Shown here in pieces: positions 1 to 10,503 of a DNA stretch of 60,000 nucleotides (the stretch's first letter is position 1; each line of letters starts with the position of its first letter). The notes under the pieces were generated by a model that was not told where the DNA came from, did no database searches, and saw nothing but the letters and a program-made list of their open reading frames with translations. This DNA comes from Bolinopsis microptera. Taxonomy: Eukaryota; Ctenophora; Tentaculata; Lobata; Bolinopsidae. The position numbers were made by a program, and so were the translations under genes. Location: NCBI RefSeq assembly GCF_026151205.1, contig NC_087072.1:4113375-4173374 (forward strand), in the 5' to 3' direction.

Positions 1-905
1 AATTTCAACACCTGAACATGGTAAAAATTTGTAAATTTCGTCACAAAAAATATTATAACTTTATTTGCTCTTTGTTGGCAAAATAACTAGTTTATCGAAA
101 TAGGTATGGTGATAAAAACTTAACATTATATCCTAATGTAGGTATGATTCTTCAAAATAGGGGCAAGAAATGTAAATTTCGTCACATCAGCCATTGCATT
201 ATATTAGTTAGATATATTTTCTTTCATATCAACAGTCCTTATTATTATAGTTGGAATAGATTTATACAGGAAATATAGAAACCCATGCCAATTTTTCATC
301 ACATTGAAATTATACTGTTGGGGCAGGAAAAGTAAATTTCGTCACATTTCAGTAACTTAGTCAAATCAAACTCAGCATTGTTAAACTTGAGTTCTAATTT
401 GCTGAACAATAACCAACCAAAAATTCCTGGAAGAAAATTGAATTTTAACCGAGGTATAGTTTTTCAAAATATGGGCAAGAAATGTAAATTTCGTCACATA
501 CGTCATTTTGAAATTCAGATAGATATAATTCTTTCATATCAACAGTCCTTATTATAGTTGGAATGGATTTATACAAGAAATGTAGAAACCCCAAGCCAAT
601 TTTTCGTCACATTGCAATTATCCTCTACTGTTGGGGCAGGAAAAGTAAATTTCGTCACATTTCAGTAACTTGATAAAATTAATCACAACATTGTTAAACT
701 TGAGTTCTAATTTGCTGAACAATAACCAACCAACAATTCCTGGAAGAACATTGAATTCTAACCGAGGTATGGTTCTTCAAAATAGGATCAAGAAATTTCG
801 TCACATACGTCATTTTAAAATTTTGATACAATTTCTTTCACGTGAACAGTCCTAATTATAGTCTGAAATGATTAATACAGAGATACAGGAAATATAAAAA
901 CCCAA
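1..905. repeat. ~312-bp satellite array, about 2.9 copies
   Basis: A block beginning gggcaggaaaagtaaatttc recurs at about 320 and 632, a 312-bp period, and a diverged partial copy fills the first 319 bases. Within each unit the short motif taaatttcgtcaca occurs twice, so it appears roughly every 150 bp (near 36, 172, 330, 486, 642, 793), which suggests an older half-length unit. The array runs off the left edge. The small open frame inside it has no coding features. Confidence 0.85.
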
Positions 906-917
906 ATAAATTAATTT

Positions 918-1150
918 AATTTAAATTTATCACAGATCATAGTAACATACTGAAGTGTAGCACAGTTTAACTACCATACTATAAGTTACATCTTGATGCA
1001 AGCTAGTAAGGCCAAAGTATCTTGATTCTTGATGCAAGCAAACTACAGTGGAATTCTTATTTAGAACGGCCTACTTTTACTTGAACATTTACAAATTTAA
1101 ATTTATCACAGATTATAGTAACAGACTGAAGTGTAGCGCAGTTTAAATAC
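918..1150. repeat. Diverged direct repeat (two copies, ~173 bp apart)
   Basis: The segment aaatttatcacagat..tagtaaca.actgaagtgtag.gcagttta occurs at about 923-975 and again at 1096-1148. It fills the gap between the satellite and the zinc-finger gene. The remaining bases to 1349 show no recognisable signal apart from being the likely promoter and 5' leader of that gene. Confidence 0.6.
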
Positions 1151-1349
1151 ACTTAAACTACGAGACTACAGATGCATATCTTGATACAAGTAAGCAGATA
1201 AGGAGGAATGTTGAGACCAAATATGATGAAGAGCTCTTCAAATAAAGTAACACTGAAATTTAGATCTCGAACTTGTATTACTATTAATTTGTTTTCTAGT
1301 GACGATTGTTAAGCGGAAACTTCTGTACGGTCGTTAACTTTTTAGTAAA

Positions 1350-2903
1350 ATGGAGCAGCAAAATGTTTCAGGCTTTAAAGATGAGATGAAGATAGAAGAA
1401 GAAACTATTTCACCAGAATTGATCAAGACAGAGATTAAGAAGGAGGAAGACAATTTTCTTATTAAATCAGAAGTGTATTCGAATGAAGTTTCTCAGTTGG
1501 ATTGTTCCAACCAGGAATCAGCATTGCTTCGCTACCAGTGGGTTCATCCCAATAAAAATGCTTACGTTCGCTCTGAATGTTCCTACAATGCAAGCATAAA
1601 AACAGCTTTAGTCTCACATCAGCGGACTCATACCGGTGAAAAACCGTATAAATGCTCTGAATGTTCCTACAGTGCAAGCGTAAAACAAAACTTAGTTCGC
1701 CATCATATGACTCATACCGGTGAAAAACCATATAAATGCTCCGAATGTTCCTACAGTTCAAGCCGAAAATTAAACCTAGTTAACCATCATATGACTCATA
1801 CCGGTGAAAAACCATATAAATGCTCCGAATGTTCCTACAGTTCAAGCCAAAAATCAAACCTAGTTAGCCATTATATGACTCATACCGGTGAAAAACCATA
1901 TAAATGCTCTGAATGTTCCTACACTTCAAGCCGAAAAGCAGACCTTGTTAGCCATCATATGACTCATACCGGTGAAAAACCATATAAATGCTCCGAATGT
2001 TCCTACAGTTCAAGCCGAAAATTAAACCTAGTTAGCCATTATATGACTCATACTGGTGAAAAACCATATAAATGCTCTGAATGTTCCTACACTTCAAGCC
2101 GAAAAGCAGACCTTGTTAGCCATCAGATGACTCATACCGGTGAAAAACCGTATAAATGCTCCGAATGTTCCTACAGTGCAAGCCAAAAATCAAACCTAGT
2201 TAGCCATTATATGACTCATACCGGTGAAAAACCATATAAATGCTCCGAATGTTCCTACAGTGCAAGCGTAAAACGAAACTTAGTTCGACATCAGATGACT
2301 CATACCGGTGAAAAACCATATAAATGCTCTGAATGTTCCTACAGTTCAAGCCAAAAATCAAACCTAGTTAGCCATCATATGACTCATACCGGTGAAAAAC
2401 CATATAAATGCTCCGAATGTTCCTACAGTTCAAGCCAAAAATCAAACCTAGTTAGCCATTATATGACTCATACCGGTGAAAAACCATATAAATGCTCTGA
2501 ATGTTCCTACACTTCAAGCCGAAAATCAGACCTTGTTAGCCATCAGATGACTCATACTGGCGAAAAACCGTATCATCGGAATAACTCAGATTTTTTTAAT
2601 GAAAGCGGTCAGGCTTCGACTTTCTTTCAAAAAGATAGTGTTGGAGGACCCATTTTTGTTAAGCCTCTACCTTTCGTGAAGCCTCTCACATTTGTAAAGC
2701 CTCTGAACTTCGATGACCCCTTTCTTTCTAGTTCCAGATTACCTCCCATTTCCTTCTCCAGTTACCAACCAGAATCTCACAAGTCTCACCCTGCAGATCC
2801 TCTCACCTTCTCACCTGGTGAATCTGTTTTCACACCTGCTCCCACTGTCCCACCTACAAACTCTACAACGTTTCCTTCCCCTCTTATATTTCCAGACAAC
2901 TAA
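1350..2903 (+). CDS. C2H2 zinc-finger protein with 11 near-identical tandem fingers
   Basis: Single uninterrupted frame of 517 residues, probably a nuclear DNA-binding protein. Residues 1-50 are acidic and lysine-rich, and no KRAB, BTB or ZAD domain is visible. One degenerate finger (first Cys replaced by Arg, near residue 74) is followed by 11 canonical C-x2-C-x12-H-x3-H fingers joined by HTGEKP linkers, 84 bp apart, from about residue 100 to 410. All fingers share the frame YKCSECSY. Variation is concentrated in the helix: contact residues at -1,2,3,6 read VQNR, RLNN, QSNS, RADS, RLNS, RADS, QSNS, VRNR, QSNS, QSNS, RSDS. The C-terminal ~100 residues are Pro/Phe/Ser-rich with three FVKPL units. 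The start is the first ATG after an AT-rich leader. No ORF interruption is seen. The DNA target is unknown. It may be a lineage-specific expanded family member. Confidence 0.9.
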   Translation: MEQQNVSGFKDEMKIEEETISPELIKTEIKKEEDNFLIKSEVYSNEVSQLDCSNQESALLRYQWVHPNKNAYVRSECSYNASIKTALVSHQRTHTGEKPYKCSECSYSASVKQNLVRHHMTHTGEKPYKCSECSYSSSRKLNLVNHHMTHTGEKPYKCSECSYSSSQKSNLVSHYMTHTGEKPYKCSECSYTSSRKADLVSHHMTHTGEKPYKCSECSYSSSRKLNLVSHYMTHTGEKPYKCSECSYTSSRKADLVSHQMTHTGEKPYKCSECSYSASQKSNLVSHYMTHTGEKPYKCSECSYSASVKRNLVRHQMTHTGEKPYKCSECSYSSSQKSNLVSHHMTHTGEKPYKCSECSYSSSQKSNLVSHYMTHTGEKPYKCSECSYTSSRKSDLVSHQMTHTGEKPYHRNNSDFFNESGQASTFFQKDSVGGPIFVKPLPFVKPLTFVKPLNFDDPFLSSSRLPPISFSSYQPESHKSHPADPLTFSPGESVFTPAPTVPPTNSTTFPSPLIFPDN

Positions 2904-3616
2904 TTGACCATGGGGCGTAAAGAACTAGTGTAAATTGCTATAGAAATTATAAATGTATGTAATATACCTTATGCTAGCATTGGATGAAGATTCTGGTTCA
3001 AGTCAAATATCAATCAGCACAATGCTGACTTAAAGGGTCTAATAAATCCTAGTAGGTTCACTATTACAATGTATATTTGGGGGATATGTGACAAAGTCCA
3101 AAATAATACCATGTCAGGTTTTATAAATTTAAGTAATTACAATCACTAGTCACTAATGAGGGAATATTATTTCATCTATATTCATGTTATTACAAGCTAA
3201 TAATATCACACTTTACATTATGTTGATATTTTGGTTTTATTTCAAAACCAAAATATAAATGATAGATTATAAATGATAGATAAATCTTTCATTTAAGTGC
3301 ACGCGCATGTTAATTGTTGCACGTGCATGTTAATACGTGGACGTGCATGTTATTTGGTAAATGTTTACTTTAGTGTTAATAGTTTATTAGTTACTATAGT
3401 TGCTAAAGTTACAGTCCGTTTATAATGTATTACTTTCTTCAGATATTTTATAGCTGTAGTTGTTTTCTTGTATTATATAAACACATCTTTAATTTAACTT
3501 AAAAGGAGTTTTACAATTTTAGCGCAACGTTGTCAATAAGCTATGTAGTAGTTAAGCTATATAGTAGTTGCATAAGTTAATGATAATTCTAACAGCTCAT
3601 TATGTGATCAGGGCGA
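2904..3616. other. Intergenic, 3' of the zinc-finger gene
   Basis: AT-rich, no coding signal. An aataaa-type polyadenylation motif lies near 3040. At 3297-3354 there are three imperfect ~22-bp repeats around the core cacgygcatgtta. Confidence 0.5.
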
Positions 3617-4310
3617 AAACTTGAAACCACCCCTGCAGATTTCGTCGATTTCAGGTGCCGTCGGCACCATAAAAATTAAAAGCAAACATAAATTTTTCCC
3701 CTAAAATCGAACGCTTTCTGCGCAAAAAATTGACCTCAACAGAAAAAATTAAACATGGCTTCAAATCCAAATTTGAACCAGAGATTTTTCACTTCCTCTC
3801 GATAAACTTAATTTTCAACCCAAAATAAAGTCTCAAAGGGGTAAATTACTCAGGTCAGGATTGTAGGCAATGATTATGCCAAACCATACATTTTTGTAAA
3901 TTCATTAAACTTTCAGTTTAGCCTAAAACACCCTATTTCGCAAAAATTTTCCGGGGGGCTGCGCCCCCCTAGCCCCCGCCAATGTGGTCCGCCCCTTACC
4001 TGGACCCCGCTGGGGGCCGCGCCCCCAGACCCCTGCCACAGCTTGCAGCTTCGCTCGCCGATAGCCCCCCCCCCCCCCCCCCAAAGAAAAATCCTGGCTA
4101 CGTGCCTGAGCAAAATATAGGTTAAGGGCTTTTCAGATGATTTGGCTCCTCAACAGATACCGACGTACATAACGGTCAATATGTAGTTTAGGTTTACCTG
4201 GCCTGTAGGTTACGAATGTGCCCGAGGAGGGGAAAAAAGCAAACTTAAGAAAATTTCTCGGGAACTTAAAAGTTCACCTCAAAACGAAATCTGCACTTAT
4301 GCTTGAAACT
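3617..4310. mobile_element. Probable non-autonomous DNA transposon with GC-rich palindromic core
   Basis: The ends are inverted copies of each other: gcagatttcgt..tt..aggtg at 3635-3657 and its complement at 4275-4297, with weaker similarity outward to 3617 and 4310. The centre (3950-4085) is sharply GC-rich, contains palindromes of the type ggggggctgcgcccccc and gggggccgcgccccc, and ends in a long C run. It is followed by atcctggctacgtgcct. No transposase frame is present, and the open frames in it are low-complexity. Target-site duplications were not resolved. Confidence 0.5.
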
Positions 4311-4499
4311 GACTGGAGGGGGTCTCGTACTCACTTTTAAATTTTAAGAGATGTGATAGATACACAAACATGAAATATACCAATAATATACTGTAATATA
4401 CAGCCTACAGGCTGTAGTTACATACAAAAACAGCTACGCCGGCACCACGATTACCTAATATTACTACTAAATGGGTAAACTGTGATGGTAAACTGAGTT

Positions 4500-4573
4500 C
4501 TAAGTTCAATCTTGAAATTTAGTGAGATTTCGCGCAATTTCTGGTAAGGGTCTGTCCAACAAATATTCAAGGG
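4500..4573 (+). repeat. Copy of a dispersed repeat (partner at 37104-37180)
   Basis: Starts taagttcaatcttgaaat and matches 37104-37180 in the same orientation with scattered differences. The CTAG-ended repeat at 4585-4745 abuts it, probably an insertion into this older repeat. Confidence 0.6.
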
Positions 4574-4584
4574 TTACCCTTTAG

Positions 4585-4745
4585 TTTCACTAGCAGGAAC
4601 CCGTCTGACCCTAAAGTGGTGTCAAGACTCAAGAGACTAAAATAATTATTACCTATTTAATTCGTATTTTTGACAACCGGCATTTGACCCAGTCAAAATT
4701 AGAGTTCCAGTTTTATATCTTTAACGGTTTTTGCGGAACGTTGCA
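4585..4745 (-). repeat. CTAG-ended dispersed repeat, copy 1 (shorter)
   Basis: Reverse-oriented, shorter relative of the segments at 16510-16755 and 22745-22982. One end reads ctagcaggaaccc. The other carries the ttt.acggtt..gcaaaaaccgt motif. It lacks the middle part present in the other two. Confidence 0.7.
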
Positions 4746-6058
4746 GTTGATGCTGTGGTGTCAGTAAAATGGTACGGATATATATACATGGTATATATAG
4801 GACCTAGAGGGTTATACAAATCCTTGTGATTAGCTTTTAAATTGTTCCATTAATCAGAATACAGCTTGTCGCTCTGACTGAAGTTGTTGGTTGCCAACTT
4901 ACATGGTGGAGAGCAATTTTGAATTTAGTGGTTGTGGATAATGCGCCAAAGCCATATATAATAGTTCTATTATTAAATTTGCTGGTTAATTAAAAGTTGG
5001 CAAAAAGTCTCGAAATGCTATTTTCTATGTCATTGTCGATTCTTAAGATTTTACTGCACTATTCAGACTTTGCGAATTTCATAGCTATGCAGCATTTGCT
5101 CTTAACTCGCTTCTGTTGAAAGAGAGCTCTGTGACGACTAAAACCGTGATGTCATAGGTTACACCCGGTTTCATATTTCCGTACTTAACATTTTTACGGC
5201 AATAAATTGCTATATCCTCAAAAATAAGCATTTCAATTTGAAATTCCAAGCACCGTCTTACAGAATATCTGCAAAATTCAAATAATCTCCCACATAATGA
5301 TCCATCGGTTATGACTTATGTACCATGTCAAAGCAAATTTTGTTACTTTTGAACAGCAAATCTCACCGCAATCTCTTACATTTTAGCGAAAGCACTGAGA
5401 AGCTGTCAGATCTACTCGTAAAGTTTCACGCCTGATATCGTCATCATATCAACTGTCAAATTATTTGTCTATAGTTATAGATTAGCTAAGGTTTGGAAAT
5501 ACCGTTTCCGGAGCTGCAAGCACCTTGTCTCCACAACAAGGTATGTATGCCAGTGGTATTGTGACTCAGTACGTACTCTTAGCCAACTACTTTAGACACG
5601 ACTTTTAGATTTTGTGTATTGATTATTGATAGCTGGTACTATGTTAAACTTAAACTTATTTGATTTATGGCACAACCCAGCAGCTCAATGTGTTCCCAGG
5701 AGCAACACCTGTGACCTGCACTCAAGCTGACCAACGACAAACGGTTTTGTAATTATCATAAAATGTGTATATATATATCATATATATCATAAAATAAAGA
5801 TTTTACCGAATAAAATAAAACGCTATAGGGTATAAAGTTGGTAGTGCTAAAGGTGTAAGAATTAGAGCATTAGGCAATAACTGTTAAATCGTACCCGCTA
5901 GTGTTCAGCCGTAAGCGGTGTTGCTTTTTAGCGGACAGTTCCTTGATCGTCCTACTGCAGTCCCCCTTCTCCGGGCTGCTCTCGTAGCCTTTAACTAAGT
6001 CCTGCTGGGAGACCTCTCATATAGTTTATATTATGTGCTATGAAGTTCATGTACCATT
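4746..6058. other. Non-coding, no gene seen
   Basis: AT-rich intergenic or intronic DNA with short AT microsatellites (around 5767-5800). No supported gene or complete repeat was recognised. Confidence 0.4.
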
Positions 6059-6130
6059 ACTAAAAAATATGAGTACTTTTAGATGACACTAATGTTATTA
6101 GCGTCGTCCAAAAGTACTAATATTTTTAAA
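6059..6130. repeat. Small foldback (~34-bp imperfect inverted repeat)
   Basis: taaaaaatatgagtactttt is mirrored by aaaagtactaatattttta, with the intervening gaygac/gtcgtc and ctaat/attag also pairing, so the 72 bp can form one hairpin. This is typical of a tiny MITE or a solo terminal inverted repeat. Confidence 0.65.
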
Positions 6131-6213
6131 AACTATCTGGTCGCCTTGGGGCTGTAACAGTGATGATTAGTTAATTAAAAGTCAAAGATTTAGTGCTCAG
6201 GGGTGTAGGAAGA

Positions 6214-6237
6214 TGGGGGGGGGGGGGGGGGGGGGGC
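6214..6237. repeat. Poly-G run (~22 G)
   Basis: A long uninterrupted G homopolymer. Similar G or C runs of 10-20+ bases occur at about 4066, 23765, 43466, 45877 and 59585. Confidence 0.9.
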
Positions 6238-6446
6238 GGAAAGGGGCCATTCTTACTCTTTGCATCCTTTTTGAGACCTATTTATACTGCAAGTATATTT
6301 CCAAAATTTGCAGGACTTTATCTTTTGACCCCTAAATTGGCACAGCAAGGAAGATCAAGGAAACCTCCTCCAAGTAGTACCAGCACAATTGCGCAATGCA
6401 CCTTTTGGCACGCCGCCACTTATACTTTTGGACAGGATGCGGTACC

Positions 6447-7205
6447 TTAAGGTCAATAAATTAGGTTCACAATGAATTTAGTTACAAAAATGTTGGTTAC
6501 CATAATTTTAGTCATAAATTTCGCAAATATTTAGTCTACAACAATTTTAGTCACATTTTTCGACTTATCGAGACCATTTTCCATTCCATTTATTTGATTT
6601 TTCCATTATTTAGCTAGTTTTTTTCCTGATTTCGCACATTCAGTCGTACTTTAAAGTCATACTTTAAAGTATGATGGGAGAAGGAAGTAAGAGAATGTGA
6701 AAGCATAAAAGCAGTGGATTACACGTGCAATAGTCAAAGTAGTTCAGCAGTAGGAACAGTGATGTCATTATATTAATTATAAACAATGTAAGCTCAATAA
6801 TACTCATGTCATATATCATGCTATAGTTCAAGGGGGCTATATTTATGAGTCGCATTTGAACTTGATTTCTCTTGGAGAATTTCTCTTTAGACTCTTAACT
6901 TGCGAACTTTTAATACTTTCAACACTACTATATAACAAATAATTTGAGAACTGAAGAAGACGTAGTTACGTGGAATGATTATTTCAATTCAATAAAGTTT
7001 CTAGCCTAAAGTCTGCTGCTTCAATTTCTTCGCAAGTTAAGAGTCTAAAGAGAAATTCTCCAAGAGAAATCATATATCATGCTCTACTGAAATTTTGTTT
7101 TGCTTTTAAATTTAAAATTAGTCGCCGAACAATTTACTATTTAGTCTCAATAAATTTGGTTTACAACAATTTTAGTCAACATTTTGACTACATTTATGGT
7201 AGACT
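6447..7205. mobile_element. Degenerate MITE copy related to 51536-52185
   Basis: Both ends match the element near 51.5-52.2 kb. The left end has taccttaagg and repeated aattttagtca units. The right end has attagtcgccgaa, tttggtttacaacaattttag and atttatggtagacta. The middle differs and is interrupted by the insertion at 6823-7069. The right terminal inverted repeat is eroded. Confidence 0.65.
6823..7069. mobile_element. 247-bp insertion with 14-bp target-site duplication
   Basis: It is flanked by exact copies of tcatatatcatgct (6809-6822 and 7070-7083). The related element near 52.06 kb has the corresponding site without the insert, so an empty site exists in the same window. The insert holds a ~42-bp perfect inverted repeat (6864-6905 / 7030-7071). 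It also has a 28-bp stretch (6921-6948) identical to 18228-18255, just upstream of the LINE ORF1. The long TSD points to insertion by target-primed reverse transcription. Confidence 0.75.
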
Positions 7206-7489
7206 AACACAGCTATGAAAGTAGCAGCTTTAGATTTGTTTGATCAGCATACGAGATTGTGTCTTTCACTTTCCTAGTTGCTTGTCGTAATTATAGACCA
7301 CCCACGAAGATTATGTACCCACCCTTTAGTTGCTCCATTAAAACAAGCTGTATACTTTCGGGTTAAAAGTATACTATATAAAGTGTTTAATACCGTAATG
7401 ATGAGGTATGTACACGTGTAGGTGTAGATAGTGACAAATTTTACCTTAATTAATTGCAGGTTCATTCATGAAATCAAAATGACTATAAC

Positions 7490-7965
7490 ATTTAAGCCAT
7501 AATGTTTAATAAATAATGTTTAATAGCACATTGATAACGAGGTGATGATGAGAAGATATTAACTCCTCGAGACTGATATATAACTGCAGACAGTTTGTAC
7601 AGTTGCAAGGTAAACCCCAGCTGCTTCTCGGCCTCATTTTCACTTTCCAGATCAGTCTCTAGAACGTTGTAGAACACACAACAATCTGAACTAGATCTCT
7701 CTAGAAGGTTGTAGAACACACAACAATCTGAACTAGATCACTCTAGAACGTTGTAGAACACACAAGAATCTGAACTAGATCACTCTAGAACGTTGTAGAA
7801 CACACAACAATCTGAACTAGATCACTCTAGAACGTTGTAGAACATTGCCACGTGTTTGATGGTTTACATCGTAAAACCTTCTAGATAGAGCCACGTACGC
7901 TAGTTTGAGTTTATGCAATCAAGTTATTAAACGCTGTTCAACAGCAATGGTTAAACAGTAACTTG
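7490..7965 (-). pseudogene. Diverged duplicate of ABCG exon 9 and its flanks
   Basis: On the minus strand, bases around 7575-7655 match exon 9 (10435-10503), including the shared run accttgcaactgtacaa. Flanking intron similarity (ctagaacgttgtagaaca, gtgtttgatggtt, taaacagta) continues to about 7965. In the exon-9 frame an indel shifts reading and the duplicated exon is not cleanly conserved. I read it as a relic of a segmental duplication, not an alternative exon. Confidence 0.55.
7658..7846. repeat. 42-bp tandem repeat, ~4.5 copies
   Basis: The unit tctagaacgttgtagaacac followed by acaacaatctgaactagatcac is repeated with very few changes. A single diverged unit of the same sequence lies at 10505-10620, in the paralogous segment beside exon 9. 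Confidence 0.9.
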
Positions 7966-9806
7966 CGTGGGATTTTGTTTCATCTCTAGGATGCATTAGA
8001 AACGCGGCTTTGTAGATGTTTTGGGTACAGGTCCATATATCTAGACCACAATATGGAGGCTGACAATTGAATAACATGTATTGTGTTATAACTTATAAGT
8101 AACATGTCAATGCGTATAGGACATAACTGTTACTTCGAACCATTATGTATTTATTCTAATATATAACTGTTCTTGCTCAGCCAACAAAGCATTTATCACA
8201 ACTGGATGACCATTTTTGCTTAATCGATTAAAGCTTATTAGAAACGTAGCACTATCAACGTCATAAGAACGCCAGTTATATTAGCACTAACAGTTATGGC
8301 CAAAACGTCATAACCAACGCAAGATTAAAAAGTGGTTTTAAATCACTTTTCCGGATCATTTCACTTCCAAATTTTAGCCTTGTGCTCCACTACCAATTTC
8401 TCAACAAATTGTAATGTTCGCTTTTTTGTCATCGACTTTGGGGAACTTTTAAACAAAAATGGCGAGCAAAATTTCTAAAGTTGTTCACCATTTTTGATCA
8501 ATTATGGGACAATGAGGAGAAAATCAATGCCGTGAAATTCAAACTGTAAGTAAGCTTTGATAGCAGCTTAGTAACGTTGTGGGTGGTCAAATAAGTTGAT
8601 TACCCAGACAGAAAAACCAGCTTATGGAGTTCAACTTCAGGCACATGGTTCACTGTTCAGATTGTTAGGTAAGTTAACACGTATCAAAACTTGAGCTTGA
8701 TGATGATTTGCAGTCAGGGCCACACAAGAAGATGAGGCTACCTTCACTGCAGTTACGCCGTTAAATTTACAAAAACTCATGCGACTGTTACTTCGAACCA
8801 TTTGAACTAAACTCTTCATGTTAGACTGATTAATCATTTAGTCTCGCACGCCCAATTGATGCTACTGCATCACTAGTTTTACTGACGATAAACTCACTTA
8901 TGGCAGCACCAACAGCAAAACCAGTTATGCGAATAGCTACACGAATACCCCAAGTAGCAATTTGGTCATAACATAACCGATACGCAAGATCGAGAAGTTT
9001 CAACTACTTTCCAAGAATTCAATTCGCTTCCAACGTTCAGAATTGTGTTCTAGCTTCTTCCCGAATTTACTTCATCCAGGTCATATTAAAACTGCACCCA
9101 AATACGACAACTTCACCCACATTTTTGTAGACCAGATTTTCAGTCAGGTCTGCTAAACTAATTGGATCCAGTTGTCCGGTAGCTTATTCGGTCTTATTTC
9201 CATCGTGTCTCCAGCTTTATATTACTAGCAATAATTCCTATTACATCGAATTCAGATGCTCAAACTGGTTGAACTTAAGTGCTGCTTTCAATTAATATTC
9301 TATACCGCAAGCAGTGAGCTCTAACGCCGACATGTCAAAACTTTTATATATTTCAGATATGATGCAGGGCAAGATAAAGTTTGTATGTGACCGCAGTTTT
9401 GTTTCTTCAAACAAAAACGCTACTAAGTTTATATGGAAAAAAGGATCTCCGCTTTGGATTGTCGTTATTTTGCAGTATCGAGATGTTATTTAAAGTCTTC
9501 AGATACGATATAATATCCTCTATTCACTGTTCAGTTCGGTGACAATATATATATATATATATTATTAGTTAGCCACAACTATCAGTAAAACAACGCCTTG
9601 ACTTCAAATGTCGGTAAAATGTACCTTTACAGTCATCCTGATATAAAGACATGTTAGTAAATTTATTCAAAATATCAATCCATCAATCAATCAAATAGAA
9701 GAAATTTAAAATTTAGAAATTTATGTAACTCAGCAATTCAAGTTATGGTGGGTTGAAATCCCAAATGAGTGGTAGAGGTGAGAAAATAAAATATGCAAGA
9801 AGAAAA
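7966..9806. other. Non-coding, no gene seen
   Basis: AT-rich, with an (AT)n microsatellite at about 9547-9565 and a run of caatcaatcaat near 9680. Searched for minus-strand ABCG membrane-domain exons; none was recognised. Confidence 0.4.
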
Positions 9807-10193
9807 TCATCTTTCTTCTTTAACGTTCATCCCTCCAAAGTGCTTTAAAGTTTTAAGCTGGTTTTGCCAAAAGTTCTCCCTTTGTTTACAAATACTTAGT
9901 CTATCCTGGGCACATTGCTCAAAATTCCCAACGTCAACTTGCTCTATAATAGAAACATTAATGTCCTTACTTAAAGTACTGGTAAACAACTTAGTGGTTG
10001 TACGGTCAAGATTGTGCAAAATCTCATTATCTATAAAATGGCAGGAAAGTTCACAGGTCCTTCTTTGAGTTTTAATGTGGGATTTATGGTTCCTAAATCT
10101 AACCTTTAAAGAGTCTGAAGTACATCCTATATAACTTAACTTACAAATATTATCATTAACTATGTACACAACATTTTTGGTATCACAGTCCAA
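9807..10193 (-). mobile_element. Penelope-like element fragment: GIY-YIG endonuclease domain
   Basis: A 128-codon frame reads through a GIY-YIG-type module: VVYIV...CKLSYIGCT at residues 8-27, then the conserved Arg/His stretch KVRFRNHKSHIK (residues 30-41) and LSCHFID. This arrangement is typical of the C-terminal endonuclease of Penelope-like retroelements. No reverse transcriptase lies upstream on this strand (the DNA to 10435 is AT-rich non-coding), so the fragment is 5'-truncated. It lies downstream of ABCG exon 9, probably in an intron. The related GIY-YIG repair nucleases are less likely because of the isolated context. Confidence 0.7.
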
Positions 10194-10434
10194 TATATAT
10201 ATAAAATAATCTAATTAACAGCTTTGGCCTTAATAGATTTTCTGATGAATTCATGGTTGTCTTTTTAATTGTGGTACAATAATTATAAATATGAAATCAT
10301 TATAATGATATTCAAGATATAATATTACAAAATAATTTTTGATAACACATGGATAATAGAAAAATAACGAGGAGGATATTAGTAATATAACGTTAGCTTT
10401 AAAATGATTAGGTTTAAAACTAATCGTAACTTAC

Positions 10435-10503
10435 AGTTTGTCTAGATGGTTGTACAGTTGCAAGGTTAGCTCCAGCTGCCTGCTCATGTTCACCTGCCCG
10501 CTC
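10435..10503 (-). CDS. ABCG exon 9: linker
   Basis: 23 codons, phase 0 at both ends, acceptor taacccag and donor gtaagt. Encodes a hydrophilic segment (ERAGEHEQAAG...) of the kind that joins the nucleotide-binding and membrane halves in ABCG proteins. Little sequence conservation is expected here, so support is the open frame and good splice sites. A diverged copy lies at about 7575-7655. Confidence 0.7.

Noticed and set aside
3913-4113. Gly-rich small protein on the minus strand
   Set aside because: It is the GC-rich palindromic core and G run of a transposon-like repeat.
8637-8837. Candidate ABCG membrane-domain exon
   Set aside because: The translation has no hydrophobic helix and no splice sites fitting exon 9.
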